The notes below the pieces were generated by a model. It ran no database searches. It had not been told where the DNA came from and worked only from the letters and a program-made list of their open reading frames with translations. DNA of 64,000 nucleotides. Origin: Allacma fusca. Its lineage: Eukaryota; Arthropoda; Collembola; Symphypleona; Sminthuridae. A program made the translations under genes and the position numbers. This document shows positions 44,960 to 55,937 of the stretch, piece by piece. Location: assembly GCA_947179485.1 (NCBI GenBank), contig OX359245.1, positions 42,581,067 through 42,645,066 of the forward strand. The letters are read 5' to 3'. Position 1 is the first letter of the stretch, and each line of letters begins with the position of its first letter.

Positions 44960-46371
44960 ATTACGAACAGGGATGGGAAACTTACACTGATGACCTGCAG
45001 GATTGGATTAAGGGATTGAGGGAATAAAATCTGATCACCTGAATTGAATTAAGGGATTGGGGGAAAAAATCCGATAACTTAGATTGGATTAAGGGATTGG
45101 CGGGGAAATTCCAAACACTTGGATTCGATTAAAGGTTTGATGAATAAAAATTCCCCAGATTTACACCGATTTTCCAATAAAGATGCAAATATTAAGGATT
45201 GATGAAGAAAATCAAATATTTTCTAATGGACTAGCACAATTTAAATCGTAGTAAATCAGATCAACGGAGCTACATTTGTTTATACATACTTAGTTTGTTT
45301 GAACTATTGGCCCATAGATGCACATCCTTATATAGACAGAGTGCAGCACTCGCACTCACCTCGCACTCTTTGTACTCATGAGTTTACTTTGAGGACGAGT
45401 ACATGTTATTACAACCGTGCATTCATAATCATGAGTGCACGTACATACCACAGATATGTATGTTTAATATTAAGTGCGAGGACAAGAACAAAAATATACA
45501 TTCGATTTAAAAAAATGCAATACTCTGAACTCTAGTGTAAAAGTGTGAGGATTAGTGCAGTTCATTCAATTTGTATTGAGTGTGAGGGGAGTGCGAGTGC
45601 GAAAGAAAATGTGCATCTACGTATTGGCCACCATACTATGTATTCAGTAATTCAGATTGGGATAATGCGATGGCTTGAATATCCTAATAGTTAATGATGA
45701 TAATGATTATGGATGGAGTGGAACCAGATATAGTTTGCTTAAAATAGAAAGATATAGTTTAAATCACAATTCCAACCTACATATTTATGATGGATTTCAA
45801 TTATTATAGTAAACTAAAATACAAGTCATAAAAATATGCGCATATTCGAAGCAAGCGTAAAGAGAATTTGTTGCTCCGCAATCAGTAAAAAAAGCTTGAA
45901 GCTCTTATGTTCACACGTTCTTTGCTAAGATTTATATTTCAAGAAACCATAAACGACATGATTCCTGTTTGAAAACGTGAGCCTTGGAATTGTGACATGT
46001 GAACACAAGTTACAAGTTCATTTCAAAATCACTAGATGCTCAAAAATGTGAGAAAAATGTAGCAATGACAGCAGTAGATATAATCCACCCACACTACTGA
46101 CAGTAGTGGTTTTTGGGATTAGTATTGACCAAATAATTCACCAAGTATTGGATTCAGGTTGGGGATTAATTCGTTGCCATGTAAATAATTGGGTTAGAAT
46201 AATAGATTAACATGAAAGCAGAGGGAAATAATCCGGGATTGAGGAGTAAGGATCTGATTCAAGTTTCCCCAACACTTGGATTCGGATTGGGATTAATTAT
46301 TTCTTATAAATTTTGTAATCCGGGATAAATTTAATTAGGATTGATAATCCATTCCCATCCCTGATTACGAA
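44960..46371. mobile_element. Non-autonomous hAT-like element, GGATTGGGATTA-word type
   Basis: The perfect 8-bp duplication ATTACGAA (44960-44967, 46364-46371) flanks an element at 44968-46363 with ends CAGGGATGGGAA and TTCCCATCCCTG (near-perfect). Ends are packed with GGATTAAGGGATTG, TTGGATT and GGGATTAATT words. A second element at 45313-45621 is inserted inside it. Confidence 0.9.
45305..45629. mobile_element. Nested non-autonomous hAT-like element, GTGCGAG-word type
   Basis: A 309-bp element at 45313-45621 has ends CATAGATGCACAT and ATGTGCATCTACG and the perfect 8-bp duplication TATTGGCC (45305-45312, 45622-45629). Words GCACTCGCACTC, GAGTGCGAG and GTACTCATGAG fill it. The 78-codon ORF at 45299-45535 is an artefact of this element. 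Nesting shows it arrived after the outer element. Confidence 0.9.
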
Positions 46372-46771
46372 CTTGGACCATAAAAACAGAGCAAAGGTAG
46401 GGGAATTCATCTCTAGGAGCAAAGATGCGGAAAATGTGATAGTCGGGTTCAATCAGTTTTTAATGTACGGCGTATCGATTCTGAAAATGTCTGAAGACCT
46501 TGCCTTTTTATAATATTATTTAAGTTTAATGTTAAACTGCGCATGTTTCTCTCTGTGGAATTTTTGTGTTAATATCCAACCGCTTAAACTAAAGTATCTC
46601 TACAGTTAGGCCTTAATTTTTTACGGATAGAGATGGCTTGTCAAACTATTAACTAGATGATGTAACTACCATTAAGATGTTGTTTCACAGTACATACGGC
46701 CGATCACATGTCAAATTGAAAGATTAACGAAATATTCACAAATGTTTGTTATATAACAATTTTACATCTTG
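46372..46771. other. 3' flank of the first CRAL-TRIO gene
   Basis: AT-rich, no open frame or repeat recognised. Confidence 0.5.
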
Positions 46772-48002
46772 TTATCCAATAACCATCAGTGGCTTATGAT
46801 TCGGTAATCCCCCATACAGTTCTGGGATCTGGTCCCGAGGTAATTTCTTCAAAAGTTTAGGCTTCCAAAATTCTTGATTGGTTCCAAAAACCTCGACAGA
46901 TTCAGCCAATGTTCCCCAAGAACGACTTCCTATTTGCCATATTTTCTCGAACAAAGCATTTGCTGGAAACAAAATAATCAAAATACGAAAACTTATTGCA
47001 ATATGATCTAACAAAAAAATTCATCTAGATTTAAAATTCATCGTGTGAATTACCATTCACAATCCACGCTTCCTTCATGGACCCACTTCGAGCGATTTGC
47101 TCAAATCGTACAAATTTAGAGAGCATAAATTGAACAGCTGTAAATATACGGGGATTAAAAATGTAAGATACAAGAATGTTTGAGCGAAAGGTATAACAAT
47201 TCTTGTGGTATGAGAGTAACAATTATTAGCTCAGTTACTTTTCACATCTCCAGCTTGACGAATGCTAAATCCAGTCATATCGCAAATGGCTTTAAATTGT
47301 TTTGCAGTAGAATTTAGACCCGAATCTCTAAAGGTAAGATACATCCGGTCAATGAAAATATCCATAGCATCGTATAATTTCCCACCTTCCTCAACGTATT
47401 TCCTCATGTCCCATTTTCCCGGCTCCAATATCCAAACTAAACATAAGCGCAATGTTTTACAAATACTGTATGTTAATATAAAGTAGTAAGGATTTAGAAA
47501 AAAATATTTGATTCTTGTCGTACTTGGAGCGCCATCTTCATCGTAGCCACTCAAAAAGTACAAGAATTCGTCTTGGATCTGGACGGGAACGTCATAGGCA
47601 AAAATTTCCTACGCAAGTAAATGTAATGGTCATAAATGCCGTCATAATTCATAATTGAAATAAAAACTGAAATCCTGATTATTCTTAAATGGATCCGAAA
47701 TGAAATAATACTTTGATAGAAGGGTTGAATTTGTTGAATAATTTTCCAAAATTTATTGATTAGTTATTGCACATATTTTGAAATATTAAAAAATATAACC
47801 AATATTGAATAAAAATTATTTTGCTGCTGGGATTTGATCTGATTTATTATTCTTAAAAATAAATTGTCGGACTGTGCATTACAAACTTTATCCCTAAAAT
47901 GTGAGTTAATTTATTTCTTACCGATTCAGTCAAATTGTTAGATGCAGCAAAATTCACAGTATGAATTACTAAAACAATGAGTGTAAGTTTGAAACTGTCC
48001 AT
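46772..48002 (-). CDS. Secreted CRAL-TRIO (SEC14-like) lipid-binding protein 1
   Basis: Minus-strand exons 48002-47922, 47608-47524, 47436-47239, 47137-47054 and 46962-46772 join in frame to 212 residues. Residues 1-20 (MDSFKLTLIVLVIHTVNFAA) form a signal peptide. The rest is essentially one CRAL-TRIO domain: a D-M-T-G-F-S-I-R-Q strand near residue 108, an A/V-Q-F-M-L-S-K helix, the I-V-N-A-N-A-L-F-x-K-I-W block equivalent to the classical INAP-F-W signature, and near the end the K-L-P-R-D-Q-I-P-E-L-Y-G-G signature. CRAL-TRIO proteins bind small hydrophobic ligands in an internal pocket; a secreted form without an N-terminal CRAL-TRIO-N helix bundle suggests extracellular carriage of a lipid or hydrophobic ligand. 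I start at 48002 rather than 48113 because the paralogue's first exon is also exactly 81 nt. Confidence 0.87.
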
Positions 48003-48858
48003 TTTAGAAAAAATGAATGGGGTCCAAAATTTAGAACTAGATCCTAGTGGGATTAGTGAAGCTTCAAGGCTCGTCACCGGAGCTAATCTACTGAAGTCAA
48101 GCTGCAATTGCATCTAAAATAGCCAAAGCTACCGCATGAGGTGTATACTGCATGAGAACTAGTTTGAAACAAATCTATTATTAAAAAACGTGAGAGTATG
48201 GAACAAGGTCAAGCCTATAAAACTTGGCTGGGCTATTAAAAACATTATTTTTCGAATGCAGTTCCTGATATTTTATATGTGCACTAAGAAATATGCATAT
48301 GTAATGATTACAAATAAGCAGCGAAATGACGGGTCGGAAGCAAAGAAAGGAACATGTAATTATATTTTCTATTCTAATAGTTCCAAAGGGACAGCAAAAT
48401 ATGTACCGCCTTTACATTATATATTAATTACTACTATACAATGTCAATGCCATTGTAGGGAAAATTCAACAAAATATATATATAATTATGTATATACATA
48501 TAGATCACCCTAAAGCCCTTAGATTCTAGATCAATACATACATGTTCTTATTGGAACAATTATTGCAGTTGAGAAGGCGGCTGTGACCCAACTTGTTTAC
48601 CCTGACAATAATTTGCTTTAAAAAAGGAGTTCAACCTCTTTAATACATGTAAAATGACGTGCCCCATTTCAACTACGACAGTACTCATGACAATCAACGT
48701 CTTTACTAATTACCATTATCTCAGATTGAAAGGACAAAAATCACGTCTACACACAAAAATCTCGATTTAATAACATGTTAGTTTAGCAATGGTTATACAT
48801 TTTGTAAGGAATTCGGACTCTGATTTAATAGTTGACAATGGCAGGTGAAAGTAATTAA
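48003..48858. other. Spacer between the two CRAL-TRIO genes
   Basis: About 860 bases. The 107-codon plus-strand ORF at 48190-48513 has no recognised domain. The promoter of gene 1 and the 3' end of gene 2 should lie here. Confidence 0.5.
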
Positions 48859-49808
48859 TTATGAAAATATTTTAACGAATTTGTGATCCTTCGAGCCCCC
48901 ATATATTTCAGGAATTTGGTCCTTCGGGAAGTGCTTTAATAGCACTGGTTTCCAAACGTCCGGGTTCGTACCATAAAGTTTTGTGCTATTTACCAGAACT
49001 CCCAAAACAGATTTCCCACTTGCCCAAAACTTGTTGAAGAGAGAATTTGCTGGTTCATAAAAATGAATGCATATAAAATATAATAACTACAAGAAAACAC
49101 AACATGGATGATGATTTTAAAAGTAAATTACCATTTATAATAAACGCGGCCTTCAGATTCCCATTTTGTGCCTTCTTTTCCATTTCCTGCATTTCGGACA
49201 AAATAAACTGGACAGCTATATAGTGGAGATGGAGAAAGTGATATGAATACATGTACTTTAATTAGTTTAACAAAAGTTACAGTTTCTGTGCTTTTTCTCA
49301 ACTTACTTGGGGCATGTCCAATTTGCTGAATAGAAAATCCATCCAAGTCGACGATGACATTTACTTGTTTATTTTCCCCCTCACTGGAATTATAAGCACT
49401 GATGTGAATCTGAAGGGACATTTGCTGAAACCATTTGTTGGTGTTCTCCAAAAGATCCCCACCAGTTTCAACAGCCTTGCGAACGTCCCATTGGCCAAGC
49501 TCTAAAATCCAAATTGGTGATCCTTCCTCGTCATAGCCACTGAGATAATACGGGTATATTTTTCGTACGTCTTTCGGGGTCTCAAATTTTAAGAGTTCTT
49601 GTTGCTATTGATAAGAAAATATAAATCGCACATTGTTGAACTGCTGATAACGGTTTGAGAATAATAAATACTTGCACATTTTCTATAATTGTTCAGTATG
49701 GTTAGAAAATTTTAATCCATTTTTAACCTCTTCCGTGAGCTCCAGTACTTGAGCGTGCCCATAAGGAAATGTGATGTAAAGAAGAGCTACAATGCTAAAA
49801 ACTTGCAT
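48859..49808 (-). CDS. Secreted CRAL-TRIO (SEC14-like) lipid-binding protein 2
   Basis: Minus-strand exons 49808-49728, 49604-49307, 49215-49132 and 49049-48859 join to 217 residues. The signal peptide is MQVFSIVALLYITFPYGHAQ. The domain markers match gene 1: Y-L-S-G-Y-D-E-E-G-S-P, V-D-L-D-G-F-S-I-Q-Q, A/V-Q-F-I-L-S-E, F-I-I-N-A-N-S-L-F-N-K-F-W, and F-P-K-D-Q-I-P-E-I-Y-G-G. Exons 1, the INA-type exon and the last exon have exactly the same lengths as in gene 1 (81, 84, 191), but the intron after G-S-P in gene 1 is absent here, so two exons are fused. The two genes are tandem duplicates, same strand, 860 bases apart. Role as for gene 1. Confidence 0.87.
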
Positions 49809-51035
49809 GGTTGTATAGTTTAACTTCCACGAAAATTTTAAAATCCACTTGCAATTTACAAAATTAAAAATGATGTTAGGGTCTCAGTCAAAATGCTGTG
49901 AGATGGTGGACGTGTTACTACAGAATGTCAAACCCGGAGTGCATTTTTCCCTTTATACAAAAAAAAATCTAGTAATTTAAATGCGTTTGCCAAAATAAAT
50001 CCCTGGAAAGATGCTCTACATCCAAATATTATGGTATTGTTGGCGTCATTAGACTAAATTTAAATGGGAATAATTTGCAGCTATCGTGTGAACTCATCAG
50101 CTACATGTATTCCTGTAAGCCATACAAATAAATAAATACACGATAAGTATTTAGCTTGAATGGCTTTATGGATTCTGCCTTAAAAGCTTTTCGCAATCAT
50201 CTCACGCATTTAACTACTCGGATTTTCGAACTGCATTCATTCTGCTATTAAAACTCAGTTTTCATATCAGGTAGTAAAAAGTCTGCTGGACATTGCGTCT
50301 TAATTACAAGTTTATTTCATCTGGAATCTGATTCCATGGAAAAGGGCATTTTTTTCAGTTCACCTTGAATAAGTCTTATTGTGAATGTTTACAATGTTGA
50401 GCTGCATCGGAATGACACGCGTACATACATAAATCGGAAAATCTAAACAATGTAACAAATCTGAAATACAATTCCGTCTACGTTTACGAGTGTTTACCAC
50501 AGTGGTTGAGATACTCTTACATGGGTTGCGTGGGATTTCTGTGCAGTTTCTGACACGTGTACATGTATGTAATAAATTATTATGGTAGGAATGAAAATGA
50601 AGCTATAGCCAATGGGTTATTACAATTGAATATTTTGGGACGCTGGAGAAATATTACCGTCCAGGTTAGGGTAGGAAATTGATAGCGTAAACAGCCACAT
50701 ATAACATAAGCACGAGTGGCTAAAACATTGGGAAGAGAGACCCATCAGGGATATTTCGTTGTAAAGTTCTATCATAACTCAGATCTGAAGGAGAAGGGAA
50801 ATGGGAAGGATCATGTCCTCCAAAATACGATCCACTCTCATCTTATCTTTTTCTCTTCTCAGAATTTTGCAGAATGGAAGGTGCTCTTCCCAATTGAGAA
50901 GAATGATTATATCATTATTTAGTCAGTATAGCTTTTAATTGTTTTTATTAGTTTTAATAAATTACTCGTTTCATGAATTAATACATAAGATGGTAATCCA
51001 GCAGAAAACAGTTATCCAAACACAACGTTCATTTC
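49809..51035. repeat. Right arm of the CRAL-TRIO upstream inverted duplication
   Basis: Reverse-complement partner of 33945-36353 and upstream flank of CRAL-TRIO gene 2. It lacks the 1264-bp hAT-like insertion of the other arm, and has about 190 bp of its own near 50740-50930 that the other arm lacks. The 68-codon ORF at 50716-50922 lies in this extra segment and is not supported as a gene. Confidence 0.8.
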
Positions 51036-52164
51036 ACCTACTACTCTAACAAGGTAACATTTTGGGATAAGCCGATTCAAACAAAGCATAGCACATGTTT
51101 TAGTACTCACCTAGTATGTTTCAAAACTCATGTAACTCGAGTGCATTTTGCCCCGTTCTCCTAGGACACGTCCCCAAAGTTTCAAAATTTAAAACGATAC
51201 CACAGGTGGGGACCTGTCTTTTCAAAAAAAGTTAATGTTAAATCCCATAAGGATTTTGAGTTTTTGAAAGTGGATGAAATTTTGATTTTCGCTATTTCAA
51301 TGAAATTCAAGTTTTTGCGTACATAGTTTTATATCCTTCAACAAAATTCCCCAAAAAGTAATCCCTCCATCATTGCGCATCTGTATGTATGTTGTCGATA
51401 TGATATATTCACTCCATATTTAATCACTTATACATACGCATAAACTGGGCTATTGAGATTTGCCCTATGATGTACATAAGTATAACCAGGGTTACTCAAA
51501 TGAAAATGTCATGGGTTTTATGATTGCCTACCCACCTGAAATTGCACTTAAAATGCTCTAGTCTGGCAGTGCCCGGATATTTTGGGCATTTTTAGCGTAT
51601 TGGTGACGTTAGCAGAAACATGTACACTGTTGTTGGTCGTTCAGCGTTTTTTCCGGAGCATTTCGATATAATCGAACCCATACAGTTTTCGAAAATTTTA
51701 TTGTTAAGTTTACGAAAAATCAATAGGTATAATTAATTACATAGTGGTTTAAAAAATTTTTTTAAGGATTTTAAAAGAGTTGGGATTTGAAATTGTAATT
51801 AGCGTAGTGCCTGTGTAAGTTCCGAATTTGGATGACGCCTATATTTAAATATTTTTAACAAAAATACATAAATCTTACAAACAATTTAAAACTTGGAGCT
51901 TATGTAGCAATTTTTGGGTCGACTTTGAAAATGGAATTTTAACAGCCCAAGTAAGTAAACCTAGGAGTCAAAAATGTGACAATGCAAAAATTATTGCATA
52001 TAGATAACAGTTATTTAATCTTTGTTTGTTACATTTTTGCACAAATGTGTTTGCACGCTAAATGACTAGGTGCACAAGGAATTCTTACACCAAAATTAAT
52101 AAAAAAGAATTATTATATTTTCGATGAAGTTGTCTATTTCAACTTGTAACATACTGCTTTGTAG
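51036..52164. other. Non-coding stretch up to the gap
   Basis: AT-rich. A scrap of GGGCATTTT words at about 51530-51600 recalls the element at 33000-33468. A short piece near 51200-51240 (TTTTCAAAAAAAG, AAATCCCATAAG) recalls the arms of the inverted repeat at 54329-54947. No gene seen. Confidence 0.5.
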
Positions 52165-52364
52165 NNNNNNNNNNNNNNNNNNNNNNNNNNNNNNNNNNNN
52201 NNNNNNNNNNNNNNNNNNNNNNNNNNNNNNNNNNNNNNNNNNNNNNNNNNNNNNNNNNNNNNNNNNNNNNNNNNNNNNNNNNNNNNNNNNNNNNNNNNNN
52301 NNNNNNNNNNNNNNNNNNNNNNNNNNNNNNNNNNNNNNNNNNNNNNNNNNNNNNNNNNNNNNNN
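52165..52364. other. Assembly gap, 200 N
   Basis: Exactly 200 undetermined bases, probably a fixed-size placeholder, so the true distance is unknown. It probably hides the downstream exons of the minus-strand gene at 52539-52905. Confidence 0.97.
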
Positions 52365-52538
52365 GTCTAAATAAAACTCTGTAGCTTCGATATGCAGTGA
52401 GATTAAAGTTTTAAAGAGTTTAACATTTTTTTTTTTAAATTCAAAAATTTTAATTATATTTGAAATAATAAATTTCTTATGACATTTAACGTTTCCACGA
52501 AATTAGCAATTACTCGAAACAGATAAAGAAAGACTTAC

Positions 52539-52905
52539 GGAACTCCCTGCAGAATGTTAAATATTGTACATGCCACTGGGGCAGTTCATAACGAGAACGA
52601 AGGTAATTGAAATTCATACCCACTGGAACAATGGTCTGGATCGTTGCTGAAGTCATAATTATGGCATTCTCAATATCCAACTGGGATTTGTTCTTAATTG
52701 CATAGAACCTTATGCTATGGGCACTACACCAAATCAGTGCGACAAAACTGCCGATGAAATTTAACAGAAACATGTTGTTCTGGGTTTTATTCAAATCTGT
52801 GTAAATTGTTTTGGTTTTTGGATCAAACCAATACGGCATATGCTTAAAACGTGTTCCCCAAATGTAACCCTTAAAAAAATACTTCATAGATAGTGGCCCT
52901 ATCAT
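52539..52905 (-). CDS. First exon of a multi-pass membrane protein, possibly a gustatory-type receptor (partial)
   Basis: The exon runs from ATG at 52905 to a strong GTAAGT donor at 52538-52533, encoding 122 residues. A soluble N-terminal stretch with K-H-M-P-Y-W-F-D is followed by two probable membrane segments, around residues 44-66 (FLLNFIGSFVALIW) and 82-100 (IIMTSATIQTIVPVGM), then a basic or aromatic loop. This layout is compatible with the start of an insect-type gustatory or odorant receptor, families that are large in springtails and other arthropods, but the diagnostic C-terminal motif is not visible because the next exons fall in or beyond the gap. Other multi-pass families are possible. 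Confidence 0.45.
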
Positions 52906-54328
52906 TTTGAGAGGATTATAATTCCAAGTAATATAAAAACAATTCAGTTCTTTGGGCTGGAAAATTTGACGAGTTTACCTAGAACTTAGTCCTGAGAGTC
53001 AGTTTTTTAAAATGTTAATCAACCTCTGCTCAGGATAAAAGTGCTTAATTTTCCAATGCTGTGGAGCTCTTTTATACTTTGAAACTAAAACGTCTGTGTT
53101 CAAGAATAAATACTAAATTATAAATCATTAAAGTTATTTGCCCAATTACTAGTGCTCACTTTGAATGAATGCTTGTAAAACATAGTTGCTTGAAATATCT
53201 TACTTACTTCATCCAAAGATTAGGGTATTTTAATACTCTACGCATAAAATTCTTTACTTTCACAATGCTCAAGGTGATATAAGTTGTCTAACAATGTTCA
53301 ATGTGTACAATTCAATCATTTAAACTTTGTTTGAATTTCCAACAGTAAATAGTTCATTTCATAAATTTGAACATTCAACTGGCATTACCTTTCAAATTGC
53401 ATTTCAAGTAATTTAAGATCAAAAGTTACATGTGGTTGCGTAAACTATTATGTTGTGTTTTGACCTGTTCTATGATCAATTTTATTAAATAAAAAGGCAA
53501 AAACGTTTCTAATTGAACCACTTTACAATAACATCGTATCAATAAAAGCAAGATTTCTGCTCGATTAAGGGTTATACATGCGAAAAAGTATTTGGAATGT
53601 ATCAATTTATATTTATCTATTAAATATATTATTCAACCTGACTCAACCTATTCAATTACTTGTTACCAATGTTGGCCATACTGAGATCAATCAACTGGTT
53701 AATATATGTTTTCAAATGAATCCGTATCCTTGACTTGCTTTGTTTGATTGGTTTCAGTGGTGTATAAATTTTGAGAATCGATTCTTAGGATCCAAGTATT
53801 TACTTACAAAATACAATAGAATTATGGTGTATTTACGTGTATTTTGCCAGAATGGTTCAATAAATGGACGGAACGAAATCTACCTATAATGGGATCTTGA
53901 TAAAAAGGGTTAGAATAATGAGCATGTTTACCTAAACTTAAATGGCTTAAGGAAGTTTTATAAAAGATGTGCTCTCATAATCAGTTTTTCCACATAACTA
54001 TTTCAACGAGGTTTTTATGTAATAATTTGGTTTTGAAGACATATCGAATGAAACTTGCAGATTTATATGTACTGACAATAAATCCGTCCTAAAGCTTGAA
54101 GTGATTTTAATCATTATGTGTTTCAAAGTACAAATTTTAAAAATCGAATATTAACTTAGAAGAAAACCTCTTTGATTCCGTACTACCGAATCTTGTCTTT
54201 CTCCAATACAAGGAAGACATAATGCGAGGTACATACAACAAGATTTGACCAGTAAACAAAATTCTATTTTTGTCTACTATGTATTCTTTGTTCTATTATA
54301 CTAGTATTTTTAAATTCCATATTTACTA
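52906..54328. other. Non-coding stretch, nothing recognised
   Basis: AT-rich, with no open frame over 60 codons. Upstream flank of the partial receptor-like gene. Confidence 0.5.
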
Positions 54329-54947
54329 ACAAGCAAAGTCTTCCGATGTGACCTTCAGAATTAAATGAAAATTGGCGGAATTGTAGGCACTACTAATAGT
54401 GTTCACACAAACCACAAACTTGATGCCATCTCCTCTGGGTTCGGGCAGTAGGACATTTGAAAGTTTGATTTTTTTTGAAAGTTTGACAGGGGGACCCTTC
54501 CTCGCTTGAATTTTTGCATGTTAAATCCCATAAGAAAAATCCATTTTCGCGACTCGAACAAAATCCAAACAAATTATATACGAATTGAATAAAATAATTT
54601 CTATAATGTTGAGATTTGGCTTATTTCTGCTCAAATTGTGTACCCCGAATAGGGGACTAGAGTATTTTTATGTATGAACATGGTCAGAACATGTGTGAAC
54701 ATTGGTTTGGATTTTGTTCGTGTTGCGAAAATGGATTTTCCTTATGGGATTTAACATGCAAAAATTCAAGCGAGGAAGGGTCCCCCCTGTCAAACTTTCA
54801 AAAAAAATCAAACTTTCAAATGTCCTACTGCCCGAACCCAGAGGAGATGGCATCAAGTTTGTGGTTTGTATGAACACTATTAGTAGTGCCTACAATTCCG
54901 CCAATTTTCATTTAATTCTGAAGGTCACATCGGAAGACTTTGCTTGT
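54329..54947. mobile_element. Long inverted repeat (foldback-type), ~243-bp arms
   Basis: Arms at about 54329-54571 and 54704-54947 are near-perfect reverse complements, from ACAAGCAAAGTCTTCCGATG at the outer left to the CGAACAAAATCCAAAC block at the inner end, separated by about 130 bases. The only differences I see are single bases and small indels. ORFs at 54668-54965 are mirror products of the arms. Long arms with a short centre fit a MULE- or foldback-type element; I cannot define a target duplication. Confidence 0.8.
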
Positions 54948-55593
54948 AAGATTAACATGCGTTGAATAACTACACCCGATCGAGCAAACAACATTACCAT
55001 ACGCTAATGGTTGAGGTTTAATCTACCGACAACCGATTCCCATAATATAATTTACATAATACATGGTAGTATTCTGTTCAAGAGTGAATTTTGCGAGGCA
55101 AATAATGTTTCAACAAGAATTGTATGTATTCAGGATAGCCACAGTTTTCATTTTAACTTCATTTACAGCTTTTTCTAAAACCTAAATAAGGCCCAGTTGC
55201 AACGATTGTTTTCGAAAGACTTGTGCAAGATGCCTTCTTTGTGAAGGACATTGCGTCTGAGAGAAGAAGGTATGGCAGATGTTGAGATGGAAAATGTATG
55301 CAAATTAATATATAACGTAGTGAACAACAATCGTTCAAATATTCGATAAACTTGATATAAAAATAGTATTTAACATCTAAATTACGTTTAGGATGCAGCG
55401 CTTCTGAACGTTCTGATTTCTTGTGGAGAGTCGTGAGTTAGCACAGGTATCTGCACATGTTATGGCATATTCACATGTATACCCGTGGAGCCTAAATGAT
55501 TATTTAAAGTTAAATAATATGTGTGCCTAAAAATAGTTTCTTTTACACCAACGCCATTTAATTTGCCAGTGCCTTCGAAATTTCACATTTACA
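54948..55593. other. Flank of the small gene, with an exon-like scrap
   Basis: At about 55193-55278 a frame reading GPVATIVFERLVQDAFFVKD is open and ends at a possible GTATGG donor. It does not join in frame to the ATG-started exon at 55594, although it could join an alternative frame there. Otherwise nothing recognised. Confidence 0.3.
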
Positions 55594-55896
55594 ATGCAAA
55601 AATCAGGAAAAAATCTTACAATGGATCCAAATGGTTTTAGCTACGAATATTATGGAAAGACGCTCAAATTTGCAAAACAAGTAAATTTTCATTCTTCAAT
55701 TCAAGTTATGGTTCTGATTTCAACAAAGCGTCATTGTCATAAAATTTGCTCAAGCCTGTGATTGTTTCAGAACAAGAAGCGGAAAAACGCGGCAATTTTC
55801 TGGGAACAAAATAAACAATACATCGAACAGTGGGAAAAAAATCTAAAACTTAAAACTCATTATACAGTCGAGGTCGCAAAACAGCCGAATCGCTAA
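55594..55896 (+). CDS. Small two-exon gene, 70-residue basic protein
   Basis: Exon 1 is 55594-55680 (29 codons) with donor GTAAAT, and exon 2 is 55771-55896 with acceptor TTGTTTCAG; the intron is 90 bases and phase 0. The product begins MQKSGKNLTMDPNGFSYEYY and continues through a lysine-rich block (N-K-K-R-K-N) and W-E-Q-N-K-Q-Y-I-E-Q-W-E-K-N into a short tail. It is charged, probably helical, and has no signal peptide or membrane segment. I do not recognise the family. A canonical AATAAA at 55932-55937, 36 bases after the stop, supports a real transcript. A second open frame through exon 1 exists but looks less protein-like. Confidence 0.5.
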
Positions 55897-55931
55897 AGCG
55901 TTTGAAATGCAATCACACACAGAAGTGTTGA

Positions 55932-55937
55932 AATAAA
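55932..55937 (+). promoter_or_regulatory. Candidate polyadenylation signal of the small two-exon gene
   Basis: AATAAA lies 36 bases after the stop codon at 55894-55896. Confidence 0.45.

Noticed and set aside
54668..54965. Three overlapping ORFs on both strands at one place
   Set aside because: They mirror each other because they sit in the arms of an inverted repeat.
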